From assembly GCA_028703305.1 (NCBI GenBank), contig JAQVNC010000002.1, forward strand, positions 1 to 47,426: a stretch of 47,426 nt of DNA, in the 5' to 3' direction. Source of the stretch: Patescibacteria group bacterium. GTDB taxonomy: Bacteria; Patescibacteriota; Patescibacteriia; Patescibacteriales; GWC2-42-12. Below, in pieces: positions 15,686 to 23,478 of the stretch (its first letter is position 1; every line of letters starts with the position of its first letter). The notes beneath the pieces are model-generated. The model saw nothing but the letters and a program-made list of their open reading frames with translations. It did not search any database and was not told the origin of the DNA. A program made the translations under genes and the position numbers.

Positions 15686-15768
15686 GCCGCGTTATGCCCT
15701 TTAGGCAAGAGTGCCCAGTCCGGACCTGGGCCAGTAAAGATTTAGCCTAAACAGCATAGCCAACGGCC
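15686..15768 (+). ncRNA. structured RNA region downstream of the gene at 15340 (candidate)
   Basis: Nested stems can be drawn by eye: GCCG (15686-15689) with CGGC (15764-15767); GTTATGC (15691-15697) with GCATAGC (15754-15760); TTTAGGC (15700-15706) with GCCTAAA (15745-15751); GCCCAG (15713-15718) with CTGGGC (15726-15731). Together they form one long irregular rod just after the stop codon. It may be a 3'-UTR element or a processed small RNA. It matches no RNA family I can name. Confidence 0.5.
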
Positions 15769-15807
15769 AAACTTCTGTCGGAGCTTTACCCGGTAGGGGC
15801 GAGGCTT

Positions 15808-15842
15808 GGGGGTAAGTAGCAATACTTGCCCCCTCTTTTTTT
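15808..15842 (+). terminator. rho-independent terminator with GCAA tetraloop
   Basis: An 11-bp stem GGGGGTAAGTA / TACTTGCCCCC closed by GCAA and followed by TCTTTTTTT. It ends the transcription unit starting at 15243. Confidence 0.92.
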
Positions 15843-15887
15843 ATTTGCATGGCTTTTTTATCGGTAATTTGTTAAGATATATTAAAT

Positions 15888-16409
15888 ATGATAGTAAAAA
15901 TAATTACTAATATCATTTTAATAATCGGTTTGGGGGTCATGCAAATCGCTTTAGTTGGCGATTTGCCGGGCATGGCCAGCAACTTGAATTTAATTTTGGT
16001 GGTTTTAATTTTTATTTTGGGCTTTTTAAGTTTTAATTTTGCCATTTGCTGGGTAATCGGCATTGGTTTTTTATTTGAAGTTTTTTCTTTTTTGCCTTTC
16101 GGAGTTTATTTAATCAGCTTAAGCCTGACGATTATAATCGCTAATTTTTTGCTAAATTATTTTTTTACCAACCGTTCGCTCTATTCATTTTTAGCCTTAA
16201 CCGCGCTAGCCACTATTATTTATGAATTGGTAATTAATTTATTTGTTTTAATTTTCATGGAAACAAGTTCAACCGCCTGGCTGGCGGCCGGTAATTTTTG
16301 GTTTTCCCTATTGGAGCAAATCGGCTTGAATCTTCTGCTGGCATTTATTATTTATTATGTAATTTATTTCTTAGGCAGAAGCTTTAAGCCGGTATTTTTA
16401 AGGCGCTGA
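15888..16409 (+). CDS. mreD: MreD-like rod-shape membrane protein
   Basis: 173 residues with about five hydrophobic segments and almost no soluble part. The pattern (N-terminal helix, PLGVYLISLS-like FGVYLISLSLT segment, NRSLYSFLALT, C-terminal basic end) and its place directly before a class B PBP fit MreD, part of the elongasome with MreC and RodA. No mreB or mreC is in the window. Sequence conservation in MreD is low, so the call leans on topology and context. The ATG is close to a possible -10 (TATATT at 15878), so the leader is very short. Confidence 0.7.
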   Translation: MIVKIITNIILIIGLGVMQIALVGDLPGMASNLNLILVVLIFILGFLSFNFAICWVIGIGFLFEVFSFLPFGVYLISLSLTIIIANFLLNYFFTNRSLYSFLALTALATIIYELVINLFVLIFMETSSTAWLAAGNFWFSLLEQIGLNLLLAFIIYYVIYFLGRSFKPVFLRR

Positions 16410-16410
16410 T

Positions 16411-18357
16411 ATGACTTCTCTGTTTAAAAGAAAATTTAAAAAAAGCCACCCTTTCACTATAAGAGAAGGCGATCTTAAGCTTGGCAAATTAAACCGAGGT
16501 TCGGCCGAGGATTGGCTGGAAGAGACTAAAGGCACCAAAGAAACCATTGGCAAGAATTTTGATATCAACAAAGTCTTTAAAATAAATTTAGTTCTGTTTT
16601 TATTTATGGGGGTTATTATCGCCCGCGCCGCCTGGCTGCAAGTAGTTAAGGGCGGCTATTATTATGAATTGGCTGAAGGTAATCGCATTAGGGTTGAGCG
16701 GCTAGAAGCTAAAAGAGGCGTTATTTATGATAGAGAAGGACGGCCTCTGGTTAGAAATTCAGCTAATTTTTTATTATATTTCGTGCCGGCCGATTTGCCT
16801 AAAGACAGCCTGGCGCGGCAAGCTATTATTCAAAGGGTAAGCGAGAATTTGGAAAATTTAAAGCCGGAAGATATTTTAAATTTGCTGTCTAAAATTGAGC
16901 CGGGTTCGCTGGAGTCATATCAGCCGCTTTTTATCGCCGATAATATTGAATATGATAAAGCCATGATGCTTTATTTGGAATCGGATAATATGCCGGGCGT
17001 GGTCATAACCAATAAGACCAGGCGGGAATATAATTTATACAGCTTGTCTTTATCTCATGTTTTAGGCTACACGGGTAAAATTAATGATAAAGAATTGGTT
17101 AAATTCGGCTCTGAATATCTGCCGATTGATTATATCGGAAAATCAGGCATGGAAAATTTTTGGGAAAATGAAATGAAAGGCACTAACGGCAAAAAACAAA
17201 TTGAAGTTGACGCTTTAGGCAAAGAAAAAAAGATTATTAATCAGGAGGCCGGCGAAGACGGGCATAATTTAGTATTATCAATTGACGTGGAGTTGCAAAA
17301 AAAATTGGAAGAATCAATAATAAAAAGCCTGCAAAAAGCTAATCTTAATAAAGCTTGCGCCATAGCGCTTGATCCGAATAATGGAGAAATTTTAGCTATG
17401 GTCAGTTTTCCTTCATATAACAATAATGACTTTGCCCATGGCATGACGCAGGCGGAATATGAAAAAATCGCTAATCATCCGGATCGGCCCTTATTTAACC
17501 GCTGTATTTCCGGCGAATATCCTTCCGGCTCGGTAATCAAGCCGGTGATCGCGGCCGCGGCGCTTGAAGAAAATGTCATAAATGAAAATACCAGTTTTTT
17601 AAGCTCCGGCGGCATAAGAATCGGCCAGTGGTTTTTCCCTGACTGGAAAGCCGGCGGCCATGGCACGACTAATGTCAGGAGAGCGCTGGCCGAGTCGGTC
17701 AATACTTTTTTTTATTATATCGGCGGCGGCTACCAGGATTTTCAAGGCCTCGGCTTGGACCGCATGGTAAAATATGAAAAATTATTCGGCCTGGACACTC
17801 AAACCGGCATTGATATGCCGGGCGAAGCCAGCGGATTTTTACCGACCGAAGAATGGAAGAAAAAAACCAAGGGCGAACCCTGGTATATCGGCGACACTTA
17901 TCATTTGGCCATCGGGCAAGGGGATACCTTAGTCACGCCGCTTCAGGTTGCTGATTATACGGCCGTATTCGCCAACGGCGGCTCGCTTTATCGGCCTCAT
18001 ATAATTAAGCAAGTTTTAAATAGCAAAGATCAACTAATCAGCGAAGTTGATAATCAGCCGATTAAATCTAAGATAATAAGCTCTAAAAATATAAATATCG
18101 TTAGAGAGGGCATGAGGCAGACGGTAACGGCCGGCAGCGCGCGCAGCTTGCAGTCAGTGCCGGTAGAAGTAGCCGGAAAAACCGGCACGGCGCAATGGTC
18201 AACGACTAAGCCGACCCATGCCTGGTTCACCGGCTTCGCGCCTTATGATAAGCCGCAAATAGTTATAACCGTTTTGATTGAGCAGGGCGGCGAAGGCAGT
18301 AGCGTCGCCGTGCCGATCGCCAATGAAGTTTTAACCTGGTATTTTAGAAAGCCTTAA
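16411..18357 (+). CDS. mrdA: penicillin-binding protein 2, class B transpeptidase
   Basis: 648 residues. One membrane anchor (about 56-75) follows a basic cytoplasmic tail. The PBP dimer domain contains RGVIYDREGRPL; the transpeptidase domain has SVIK (S374-K377), SVN (S429-N431) and KTG (K590-G592), all intact. It cross-links peptidoglycan outside the membrane, as partner of the SEDS polymerase. It starts 1 nt after the mreD-like stop (TGA-T-ATG), so the two are coupled. Segment YIGKSGMENFWENEMKGTNG is typical of PBP2/MrdA rather than FtsI. Confidence 0.93.
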   Translation: MTSLFKRKFKKSHPFTIREGDLKLGKLNRGSAEDWLEETKGTKETIGKNFDINKVFKINLVLFLFMGVIIARAAWLQVVKGGYYYELAEGNRIRVERLEAKRGVIYDREGRPLVRNSANFLLYFVPADLPKDSLARQAIIQRVSENLENLKPEDILNLLSKIEPGSLESYQPLFIADNIEYDKAMMLYLESDNMPGVVITNKTRREYNLYSLSLSHVLGYTGKINDKELVKFGSEYLPIDYIGKSGMENFWENEMKGTNGKKQIEVDALGKEKKIINQEAGEDGHNLVLSIDVELQKKLEESIIKSLQKANLNKACAIALDPNNGEILAMVSFPSYNNNDFAHGMTQAEYEKIANHPDRPLFNRCISGEYPSGSVIKPVIAAAALEENVINENTSFLSSGGIRIGQWFFPDWKAGGHGTTNVRRALAESVNTFFYYIGGGYQDFQGLGLDRMVKYEKLFGLDTQTGIDMPGEASGFLPTEEWKKKTKGEPWYIGDTYHLAIGQGDTLVTPLQVADYTAVFANGGSLYRPHIIKQVLNSKDQLISEVDNQPIKSKIISSKNINIVREGMRQTVTAGSARSLQSVPVEVAGKTGTAQWSTTKPTHAWFTGFAPYDKPQIVITVLIEQGGEGSSVAVPIANEVLTWYFRKP

Positions 18358-18458
18358 AAACCTTTTTAAAAAAGGTTTTTAATATTTTCCAAAAATATAC
18401 TGTATCAAATAAAATTATATAGCGAGCAAAGCTCTACGGCCATATAATTTTATTTGAT
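18352..18458 (+). repeat. three-hairpin element, copy 2 (downstream of mrdA)
   Basis: It starts at the mrdA stop codon. It holds a hairpin AAAAACCTTTTT / AAAAAGGTTTTT, an AT dyad, and a perfect 17-bp stem (18404-18420 with 18442-18458) around the same 21-nt loop as copy 1. Relative to the gene upstream its orientation matches that of copy 1 after pilB. Compared with copy 1, the stem bases change in pairs. Confidence 0.82.
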
Positions 18459-18492
18459 AAAATTTTTAATTTTAGCCATTTTTGTAGTATCT

Positions 18493-18519
18493 TTAGCACT
18501 CTCTTGACAGGAGTGCTAA
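18493..18519 (+). promoter_or_regulatory. CIRCE operator (HrcA binding site)
   Basis: Perfect match to the CIRCE consensus TTAGCACTC-N9-GAGTGCTAA. It overlaps the -35 box and spacer of the hrcA promoter, so bound HrcA would block RNA polymerase. This supports autoregulated heat-shock control of the cluster that follows. Confidence 0.97.
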
Positions 18520-18531
18520 ATGTTATATAAT
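18504..18531 (+). promoter_or_regulatory. sigma70-type promoter of hrcA, probably leaderless
   Basis: TTGACA (18504-18509), 16-bp spacer, TATAAT (18526-18531): both boxes match consensus. The ATG is 8 nt after the -10 box, so the transcript likely begins at or within 1-2 nt of the start codon. Confidence 0.9.
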
Positions 18532-18539
18532 AGTAATAT

Positions 18540-19226
18540 ATGGACGAAAGAAAGGCTTTGATTTTAAATACCATTGTTAAAGAACATATAAAAACCGGCG
18601 CTCCCGTAGGGTCGGAAGTTTTGGTTGATAAGTATAATCTAGATATATCATCGGCCACGGTCAGAAACGAAATGGCCAATCTTGAAGAAGCCGGTTATAT
18701 CGCCCAGCCGCACACTTCGGCCGGCCGCATACCGACCGAGAAGGCCTATAATTTATACATTGAAAATTTGGCGGAAAAGAAATTAAGCGCCGCGGAAATT
18801 AAAATTTTTTCCAAAATATTGAAAGATAAGGACGAATTAAGCTTTAAGCAAGCGGCCAAAGAGCTGGCTAAAGTTTCCGGCAACGCGGTTTTTTGGGCTT
18901 TTCACCGCAATAATTTATATTACACCGGCATCTCCAATTTATTGTCCCAGCCGGAATTCAGCCAGACCGAATTGATTTATGACATTTCGCAGATTATTGA
19001 TCGGGTGGATGAAATAATTGACAATATTTACAATAAGCTTGAAACCGGCCCGCGGATTTTTCTCGGCGTTAATAATCCTTTCGGCGATTTTTGCGGCACG
19101 ATTTTGGCCAAATATAAATTAGATGACAATATCGGCTTATTCGGAATTTTAGGCCCGATGAGGATGGATTATGAAAAAAACCTGGCTTTGATAAAATTTC
19201 TTAATAATATATTAATGGAAAAGTAA
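18540..19226 (+). CDS. hrcA: heat-inducible transcription repressor HrcA (short form)
   Basis: 228 residues against roughly 340 in typical HrcA. The winged-helix part is intact (ERKALILNTIVKEHIKTGAPVGS, SSATVRNEMANLEEAGYI, PHTSAGRIPTEKAY), and the C-terminal part keeps the GAF-like end (FLGVNNPFGDFCGTILAKYKL, GILGPMRMDYEKNLALIKFL). The missing portion is the central insert/dimerisation region. It represses heat-shock genes by binding CIRCE, one copy of which lies in its own promoter. It probably needs GroE-type chaperone feedback as in other bacteria, but no groEL is present here. Confidence 0.93.
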   Translation: MDERKALILNTIVKEHIKTGAPVGSEVLVDKYNLDISSATVRNEMANLEEAGYIAQPHTSAGRIPTEKAYNLYIENLAEKKLSAAEIKIFSKILKDKDELSFKQAAKELAKVSGNAVFWAFHRNNLYYTGISNLLSQPEFSQTELIYDISQIIDRVDEIIDNIYNKLETGPRIFLGVNNPFGDFCGTILAKYKLDDNIGLFGILGPMRMDYEKNLALIKFLNNILMEK

Positions 19227-19255
19227 TAATATTGATTGTGCCATTAACTACATGG

Positions 19256-19357
19256 TGATTGGGCTGAATTTATAAAATTTTCTACTGCGGAACTCGCCCG
19301 AGAATACTCGGGCTCAAACAGTCATCGCACGAAAATTTTACAAATTTAGCCCAATCA
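19256..19357 (+). repeat. long-stem repeat with conserved core, copy 2 (before the Nudix-grpE gene)
   Basis: Arms (TGATTGGGCTGAATTTATAA and its near complement at 19331-19357) pair at about 25 of 27 positions. The core repeats CTGCGGAACTCGC and GCTCAAACAGTCATCGC seen at 9120-9152, with an extra perfect hairpin GCCCGAG-aata-CTCGGGC between them. The arms are unrelated to those of copy 1. The right end is exactly 26 nt before the next ATG. Confidence 0.85.
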
Positions 19358-19383
19358 ACAGGCATGAATCATTTGGTAAATTT

Positions 19384-20250
19384 ATGAACGAAGAAAAAAA
19401 TGATTATGGCCAAAAATATCCGGAGCCAACGGTTGGTCCGGTTATATATAATGAAAATGGAGAAATTTTATTGGTTCAACTGCCTAAATGGGGCGACTAT
19501 TGGGTTATCCCAGGCGGACACATAGAATTAGGTGAAACCAGCGAGCAGGCTTTAAAGCGGGAAATTATGGAAGAGACCGGCCTGGAAATAGATAATATTG
19601 AATTTATTGGTTTGCAAGATGCAATTGATCTAAAAAACTTTTATAAAAAGAAACATTTTATTTTCTTGGATTATTGCGCCAGAGTATCTGGCGGAAAAAT
19701 TACCAAAAGCGATGAAATGGAGGAATATATTTGGATAAAACCAGGAGAGGCTTTGAAAACATTAAAAATAGATCCAGCGACAATTAAAACCATTAATTTT
19801 TATTTAGAGCATCTTAAAAATAAATCCGATAGTTTTGAAGACAAGTATAAGCGTGCTTTAGCCGATTATCAGAATTTATTAAAGCAGACGGCCAAGGAAA
19901 AAATGGAATTCGCGGTCTACGCCAATGAGCAGATGCTAAAGGAAATTTTACCGGTTTATGATAATTTGAAAATGGCGCTGGAACATCACAACGGTGAGAC
20001 CACGGACGACTGGCTTAAGGGCGTAGAGCATGTAGTTAAGCAATTTAAAGATGTTTTAAATAAAATCGGCGTGGAAGAAATAAAGGTTAAAGATAAAAAA
20101 TTTGACCATAATTTAATGGACGCTTTATCAAGTGAAGAAACCGAGGATGAAAATTTGGACGGGCAAGTGGCTAAAGAAGTAAAGGCCGGTTATAAGCTGA
20201 ATGGAAAAGTGATTGAGCCGGCGAAAGTGATAGTTTATAAAAAGAAATAA
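19384..20250 (+). CDS. grpE: Nudix hydrolase-GrpE fusion protein
   Basis: 288 residues. Residues about 10-145 are a Nudix domain with a complete Nudix box: G45-x5-E51-x7-R59-E-I-M-E63-E64-T-G-L. Residues about 150-288 are GrpE: FEDKYKRALADYQNLLKQTAKE (helical dimer segment), LPVYDNLKMALEHH, then the beta-wing FDHNLMDALSSEE and GYKLNGKVIEPAKVIVYKK. GrpE releases ADP from DnaK. The acidic N-terminal tail usual in GrpE is replaced by the Nudix domain. No ATG, GTG or TTG in frame lies between the domains, so GrpE can only be made as part of the fusion. Its neighbours hrcA, hsp20, dnaK and dnaJ support the GrpE call. Confidence 0.9.
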   Translation: MNEEKNDYGQKYPEPTVGPVIYNENGEILLVQLPKWGDYWVIPGGHIELGETSEQALKREIMEETGLEIDNIEFIGLQDAIDLKNFYKKKHFIFLDYCARVSGGKITKSDEMEEYIWIKPGEALKTLKIDPATIKTINFYLEHLKNKSDSFEDKYKRALADYQNLLKQTAKEKMEFAVYANEQMLKEILPVYDNLKMALEHHNGETTDDWLKGVEHVVKQFKDVLNKIGVEEIKVKDKKFDHNLMDALSSEETEDENLDGQVAKEVKAGYKLNGKVIEPAKVIVYKKK

Positions 20251-20257
20251 TTTTAAT

Positions 20258-20397
20258 TGTCATTGCGAGCGACCGGAGGAAGCGAAGCAATCCCACAAAT
20301 GTAAAGTTTAGATAAAAGATTAATGTTCGTGAGATTGCGAAGCCTGTCCCGAGTATAAGCGAGGGATCCGCGTTCGCTAGCGCTCCTCGCAATGACA
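20258..20397. mobile_element. MITE-like element, GTCATTGCGAG family, copy 1 (140 bp)
   Basis: Terminal inverted repeats TGTCATTGCGAG and CTCGCAATGACA bound an AT-rich middle with GAAGCGAAGCAATCCCAC and GTGAGATTGCGAAGC near the ends. A related 115-bp copy lies at 42649-42763 and fragments at 22836 and 39845-39990. No ORF inside; a non-autonomous mobile element is inferred. Confidence 0.7.
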
Positions 20398-20407
20398 CAA
20401 CAAAAAT

Positions 20408-20836
20408 ATGCCAATTATAAAATGGATGCCATCCCTTGAGTCTTTCGAGGATATGGATAAAATGTTTGAAAATTTCATGCCTGCCAGAACCGGTTTTACC
20501 GGTTATATGCCGGCGGTGGACGTTTATCAGGATAAAGATAAAGTCTATATTGAAACTCAACTTGCCGGCATTGACCCGGAGAAAGTTGATATTTCCATTG
20601 AAAATGATGTTTTGATTATTAAGGGTGAAAATGAGAAAAAAAGCGAAGTGGAAGATAAAAATTATTACCGCAAAGAAATCAGGCGGGGAAGTTTCTATCG
20701 GAGCGTGCCGCTGCCGTCCCATGTTTTAGGCGAAAAAGCTTCGGCCGAAGCGGTCAACGGCATTTTAAAAATCGCCGTGCCGAAAGCGCCGGAAACCAAG
20801 CCGAAAACGATAAAGATAAAAACCGGAAAAAAATAA
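20408..20836 (+). CDS. small heat-shock protein Hsp20
   Basis: 142 residues with an alpha-crystallin domain at about 35-128: MPAVDVYQDKDKVYIETQLAGI, VDISIENDVLIIKGE, and the conserved NGILKIAVPK near the end. A short N-terminal arm (about 30 residues with several Met/Phe) and a Pro/Lys-rich C-terminal tail complete it. Hsp20 holds unfolding proteins in oligomers and passes them to DnaK. It lies between the Nudix-grpE gene and dnaK on the same strand. The start is 10 nt beyond a MITE-like element, and there is no clear Shine-Dalgarno. Confidence 0.93.
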   Translation: MPIIKWMPSLESFEDMDKMFENFMPARTGFTGYMPAVDVYQDKDKVYIETQLAGIDPEKVDISIENDVLIIKGENEKKSEVEDKNYYRKEIRRGSFYRSVPLPSHVLGEKASAEAVNGILKIAVPKAPETKPKTIKIKTGKK

Positions 20837-20868
20837 ATTAATAATTAATAAATTTAAATAATTTCTGG

Positions 20869-20888
20869 ATTCCCGCCTGCGCGGGAAT
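20869..20888 (+). repeat. ATTCCCGC hairpin repeat, unit 2
   Basis: Perfect 8-bp arms with loop CTGC, 21 nt before dnaK. Same flanks (TGG, GAC) and orientation as the units at 10317, 23446 and 35037. Confidence 0.85.
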
Positions 20889-20909
20889 GACGGAAATGTA
20901 AAAAATATT

Positions 20910-22826
20910 ATGTCAAAAATACTAGGAATTGATTTAGGCACTACCAATAGTGCTATGGCCATTATTGAAGGCGGCCAGCCGAAAATTTTGGAAAACGCCG
21001 AAGGCAATCGGACCACGCCTTCTATTGTGGCGATTTCCAAAAACGGCGAAAGATTGGTCGGCCAGACCGCTAAAAGGCAGGCTGTCACCAACCCGGAAAA
21101 CACGGTCTACGCGGTTAAGCGATTAATCGGCCGCAGTTTTGAGTCTGACGAAGTCCAGCGCGATATTAAAATTTCGCCCTATAAAATAGTTAAGGCTAAC
21201 GGCGGAGTTAAAATAAAAATGTCAGATAAAGAATACACGCCGCAAGAAATATCGGCCATGATTTTATCTAAATTAAAAGCCGATGCCGAAGCTAAATTGG
21301 GCGAGAAAATTACCGAAGCGATTATAACTGTGCCGGCTTATTTTGACGATTCGCAGAGGCAAGCCACTAAAGACGCGGGAAAAATCGCCGGTTTGGACGT
21401 TAAGCGCATTATTAACGAACCGACAGCCGCGGCTTTAGCTTACGGCTTTGAAAAAAAGAAAGGCGAGCAAATCGCGGTCTATGATTTAGGCGGCGGAACT
21501 TTTGATATTTCCATTTTAGACGTTAGCTCTGATACGGTTGAAGTTAAGTCAACCAACGGCGACACTCATCTGGGCGGCGAAGATTTTGACCAAAGGATTA
21601 TTAATTGGATAATTGAAGAATTTAGAAAAGACCAGGGCATTGATTTATCTAAGGACACTTTGTCTTTACAAAGAATCAAGGAAGCGGCGGAAAAAGCCAA
21701 AATTGAACTTTCCACTACCATGGAAACGGAAATCAATCAGCCTTTTATAACGACCGATGCTAACGGGCCAAAACATTTAGTTATGAAAATGACGCGCGCC
21801 AAGCTTGAAGAATTGGTGGGCGATTTGGTTGAAAAAACTATCGCGCCTTGCCAGTCGGCCTTAAAAGACGCGGGCTTTACGGTTTCCGATATTGAAGAAG
21901 TGATTCTAGTCGGCGGCATGACCCGTATGCCCTTAGTCCAGAAAAAAGTTAAAGAATTTTTTGGCAAGGAGCCGAATTTAACGGTTAATCCGGATGAAGT
22001 CGTGGCTTTGGGCGCGGCCGTGCAAGCCGGAGTTTTGCAAGGCGACGTTAAAGACGTGTTGCTTTTAGACGTAACTCCGTTGACTTTAGGCATAGAAACC
22101 TTGGGCGGCGTGGCGACGCCTTTGATTGAACGCAATACCACTATCCCGACTTCAAAATCGCAAATATTTTCCACCGCGGCCGACGGCCAAACCAGCGTGG
22201 AAATTCATGTGCTTCAAGGCGAGCGCCCGATGGCGGCGGATAATAAAACCTTAGGCAGATTTATCCTGGACGGCATACCGTCGGCGCCTCGCGGCATTCC
22301 GCAGGTTGAAGTAAGCTTTGACATAGACGCTAATGGTATCTTAAATGTTAAAGCTAAAGATAAAGCGACCAATAAAGAGCAAAAAATTACCATCACCGCG
22401 TCTTCCGGCTTAAGCAAGGATGAAGTTGAAAAAATGAAAAAAGAAGCTGAACTCCATGCCGAAGATGATAAAAAGAAAAAAGAGCAGGTGGAAATTAAAA
22501 ATCAAGCCGAAGCCGTAATTTTCCAGACGGAAAAATTAATTAAAGACGCGGGCGATAAAGTAAAACCGGAAGAATTAAAAGAATTGCAGGATAAAATTGA
22601 AGATTTAAAAAAAGCCAAAGACAGCGATAATTACGACAATACAAAAAAGAAGCTTGATGAATTAAATCAAGCGGCGCAAAAAATCGGCGCGGCTATGTAC
22701 CAGTCCGCCTCCGCTGAAGCTTCGGCGGATAAACAAGCTGGAGGTGAAACTGGCGGTGATGCCGGAACAGGCGAACCGAAAAAAGACGAAGGGCCGATTG
22801 AAGGCGAATTTACGGAAAAGAAATAA
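20910..22826 (+). CDS. dnaK: chaperone DnaK (Hsp70)
   Basis: 638 residues, normal length. The nucleotide-binding domain has [49 protein letters not shown] and [13 protein letters not shown]; the linker is [19 protein letters not shown]; the substrate domain and helical lid follow, ending in an acidic tail with EGEFTEKK. It binds exposed hydrophobic peptides under control of DnaJ and GrpE, both encoded here. Residues about 599-607 (SASAEASAD) after GAAMYQ come from a palindromic repeat in the disordered tail. Confidence 0.97.
   Translation: MSKILGIDLGTTNSAMAIIEGGQPKILENAEGNRTTPSIVAISKNGERLVGQTAKRQAVTNPENTVYAVKRLIGRSFESDEVQRDIKISPYKIVKANGGVKIKMSDKEYTPQEISAMILSKLKADAEAKLGEKITEAIITVPAYFDDSQRQATKDAGKIAGLDVKRIINEPTAAALAYGFEKKKGEQIAVYDLGGGTFDISILDVSSDTVEVKSTNGDTHLGGEDFDQRIINWIIEEFRKDQGIDLSKDTLSLQRIKEAAEKAKIELSTTMETEINQPFITTDANGPKHLVMKMTRAKLEELVGDLVEKTIAPCQSALKDAGFTVSDIEEVILVGGMTRMPLVQKKVKEFFGKEPNLTVNPDEVVALGAAVQAGVLQGDVKDVLLLDVTPLTLGIETLGGVATPLIERNTTIPTSKSQIFSTAADGQTSVEIHVLQGERPMAADNKTLGRFILDGIPSAPRGIPQVEVSFDIDANGILNVKAKDKATNKEQKITITASSGLSKDEVEKMKKEAELHAEDDKKKKEQVEIKNQAEAVIFQTEKLIKDAGDKVKPEELKELQDKIEDLKKAKDSDNYDNTKKKLDELNQAAQKIGAAMYQSASAEASADKQAGGETGGDAGTGEPKKDEGPIEGEFTEKK
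22704..22729 (+). repeat. palindromic repeat in frame in the dnaK tail
   Basis: TCCGC and GCGGA arms around a GAAGCTTC centre (22710-22729), with an extra TCCGCC half at 22704. It encodes Ser/Ala/Glu residues in the variable C-terminal tail. The centre resembles that of the murC insert. Confidence 0.7.
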
Positions 22827-22836
22827 TTTACTTTTG

Positions 22837-22857
22837 TCATTGCGGGCTTGACCCGCA
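22837..22857. repeat. ATTGCGGG hairpin repeat
   Basis: Perfect 8-bp arms ATTGCGGG and CCCGCAAT with a 5-nt loop, flanked by TGTC and CC. It is a short relative of the GTCATTGCGAG family, placed between dnaK and the HD gene. Confidence 0.75.
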
Positions 22858-22878
22858 ATCCAGGAGCAAGCGGCAGGG

Positions 22879-23430
22879 ATGAAAAAACAATACAAAAAAA
22901 TTTGGCAGTTAGCCTTGCCTCATATAAAAGCCGGAAGAGAAAAAGACCTTACGCATGTTAAGGGCGTGGTTAAGGCCATGGAAATGATAATTAAATCGGG
23001 CATAGGCGAGGAAGATTTGCTTGTACCTGCTGCGATTTTGCATGATACTGGCTGGTCCAGAGTCCCGAAAAAATTACAAACCGCTAATGATAAAAAAGGA
23101 AGAATTAAAGCTTTAAAGTTGCATATTAAATATTCCGCCGAGATTGCCAGTGAGGTTTTATCGCGAATCGGTTATGAAATAAAAAGGATAAATAAAATAA
23201 TAGAAATAATAAGAGCGCATAAATTTCATAATCCTAGGAATATAAACAAAAGAATAATGATTGACGCAGATGCTTTATCAGATTCTTTTAAAGAGCAATT
23301 TGAATGTGACTTAAATTATTATAAATCTGATCGGCTTTCTATGTGCAATTTCAGAAAGAAAAATAACAAGTTTTATACGAAAGTTGCTAAATCTATTTTT
23401 AACAAAGAAATAGAAAAAAGATTGAAATAA
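22879..23430 (+). CDS. HD-domain phosphohydrolase
   Basis: 183 residues. HD metal-site residues are visible in order: THVKGVVKAM (first His), AAILHDTGW (the HD pair), a later RAHKFHN, and DADALSD. This is the layout of small HD hydrolases that remove phosphate from nucleotides or related substrates. It sits between dnaK and dnaJ without any known functional link to them. Substrate unknown. The start ATG is 52 nt after dnaK and follows a hairpin repeat. Confidence 0.8.
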   Translation: MKKQYKKIWQLALPHIKAGREKDLTHVKGVVKAMEMIIKSGIGEEDLLVPAAILHDTGWSRVPKKLQTANDKKGRIKALKLHIKYSAEIASEVLSRIGYEIKRINKIIEIIRAHKFHNPRNINKRIMIDADALSDSFKEQFECDLNYYKSDRLSMCNFRKKNNKFYTKVAKSIFNKEIEKRLK

Positions 23431-23445
23431 AATAAATAATTCTTG

Positions 23446-23465
23446 ATTCCCGCCTGCGCGGGAAT
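23446..23465 (+). repeat. ATTCCCGC hairpin repeat, unit 3
   Basis: Perfect 8-bp arms with loop CTGC, 13 nt before the dnaJ ATG. Flank GACA as in the other units. Confidence 0.85.
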
Positions 23466-23478
23466 GACAATACTCAAA

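Noticed and set aside
20171-20722. 183-codon minus-strand frame opposite hsp20
   Set aside because: It runs antisense to the grpE end, the MITE-like element and hsp20, with no coding features of its own.
20738-20751. Perfect 14-bp palindrome GCTTCGGCCGAAGC in hsp20
   Set aside because: Hsp20 aligns with its family here without extra residues, so an insertion is not supported; likely chance or convergence with codon use.
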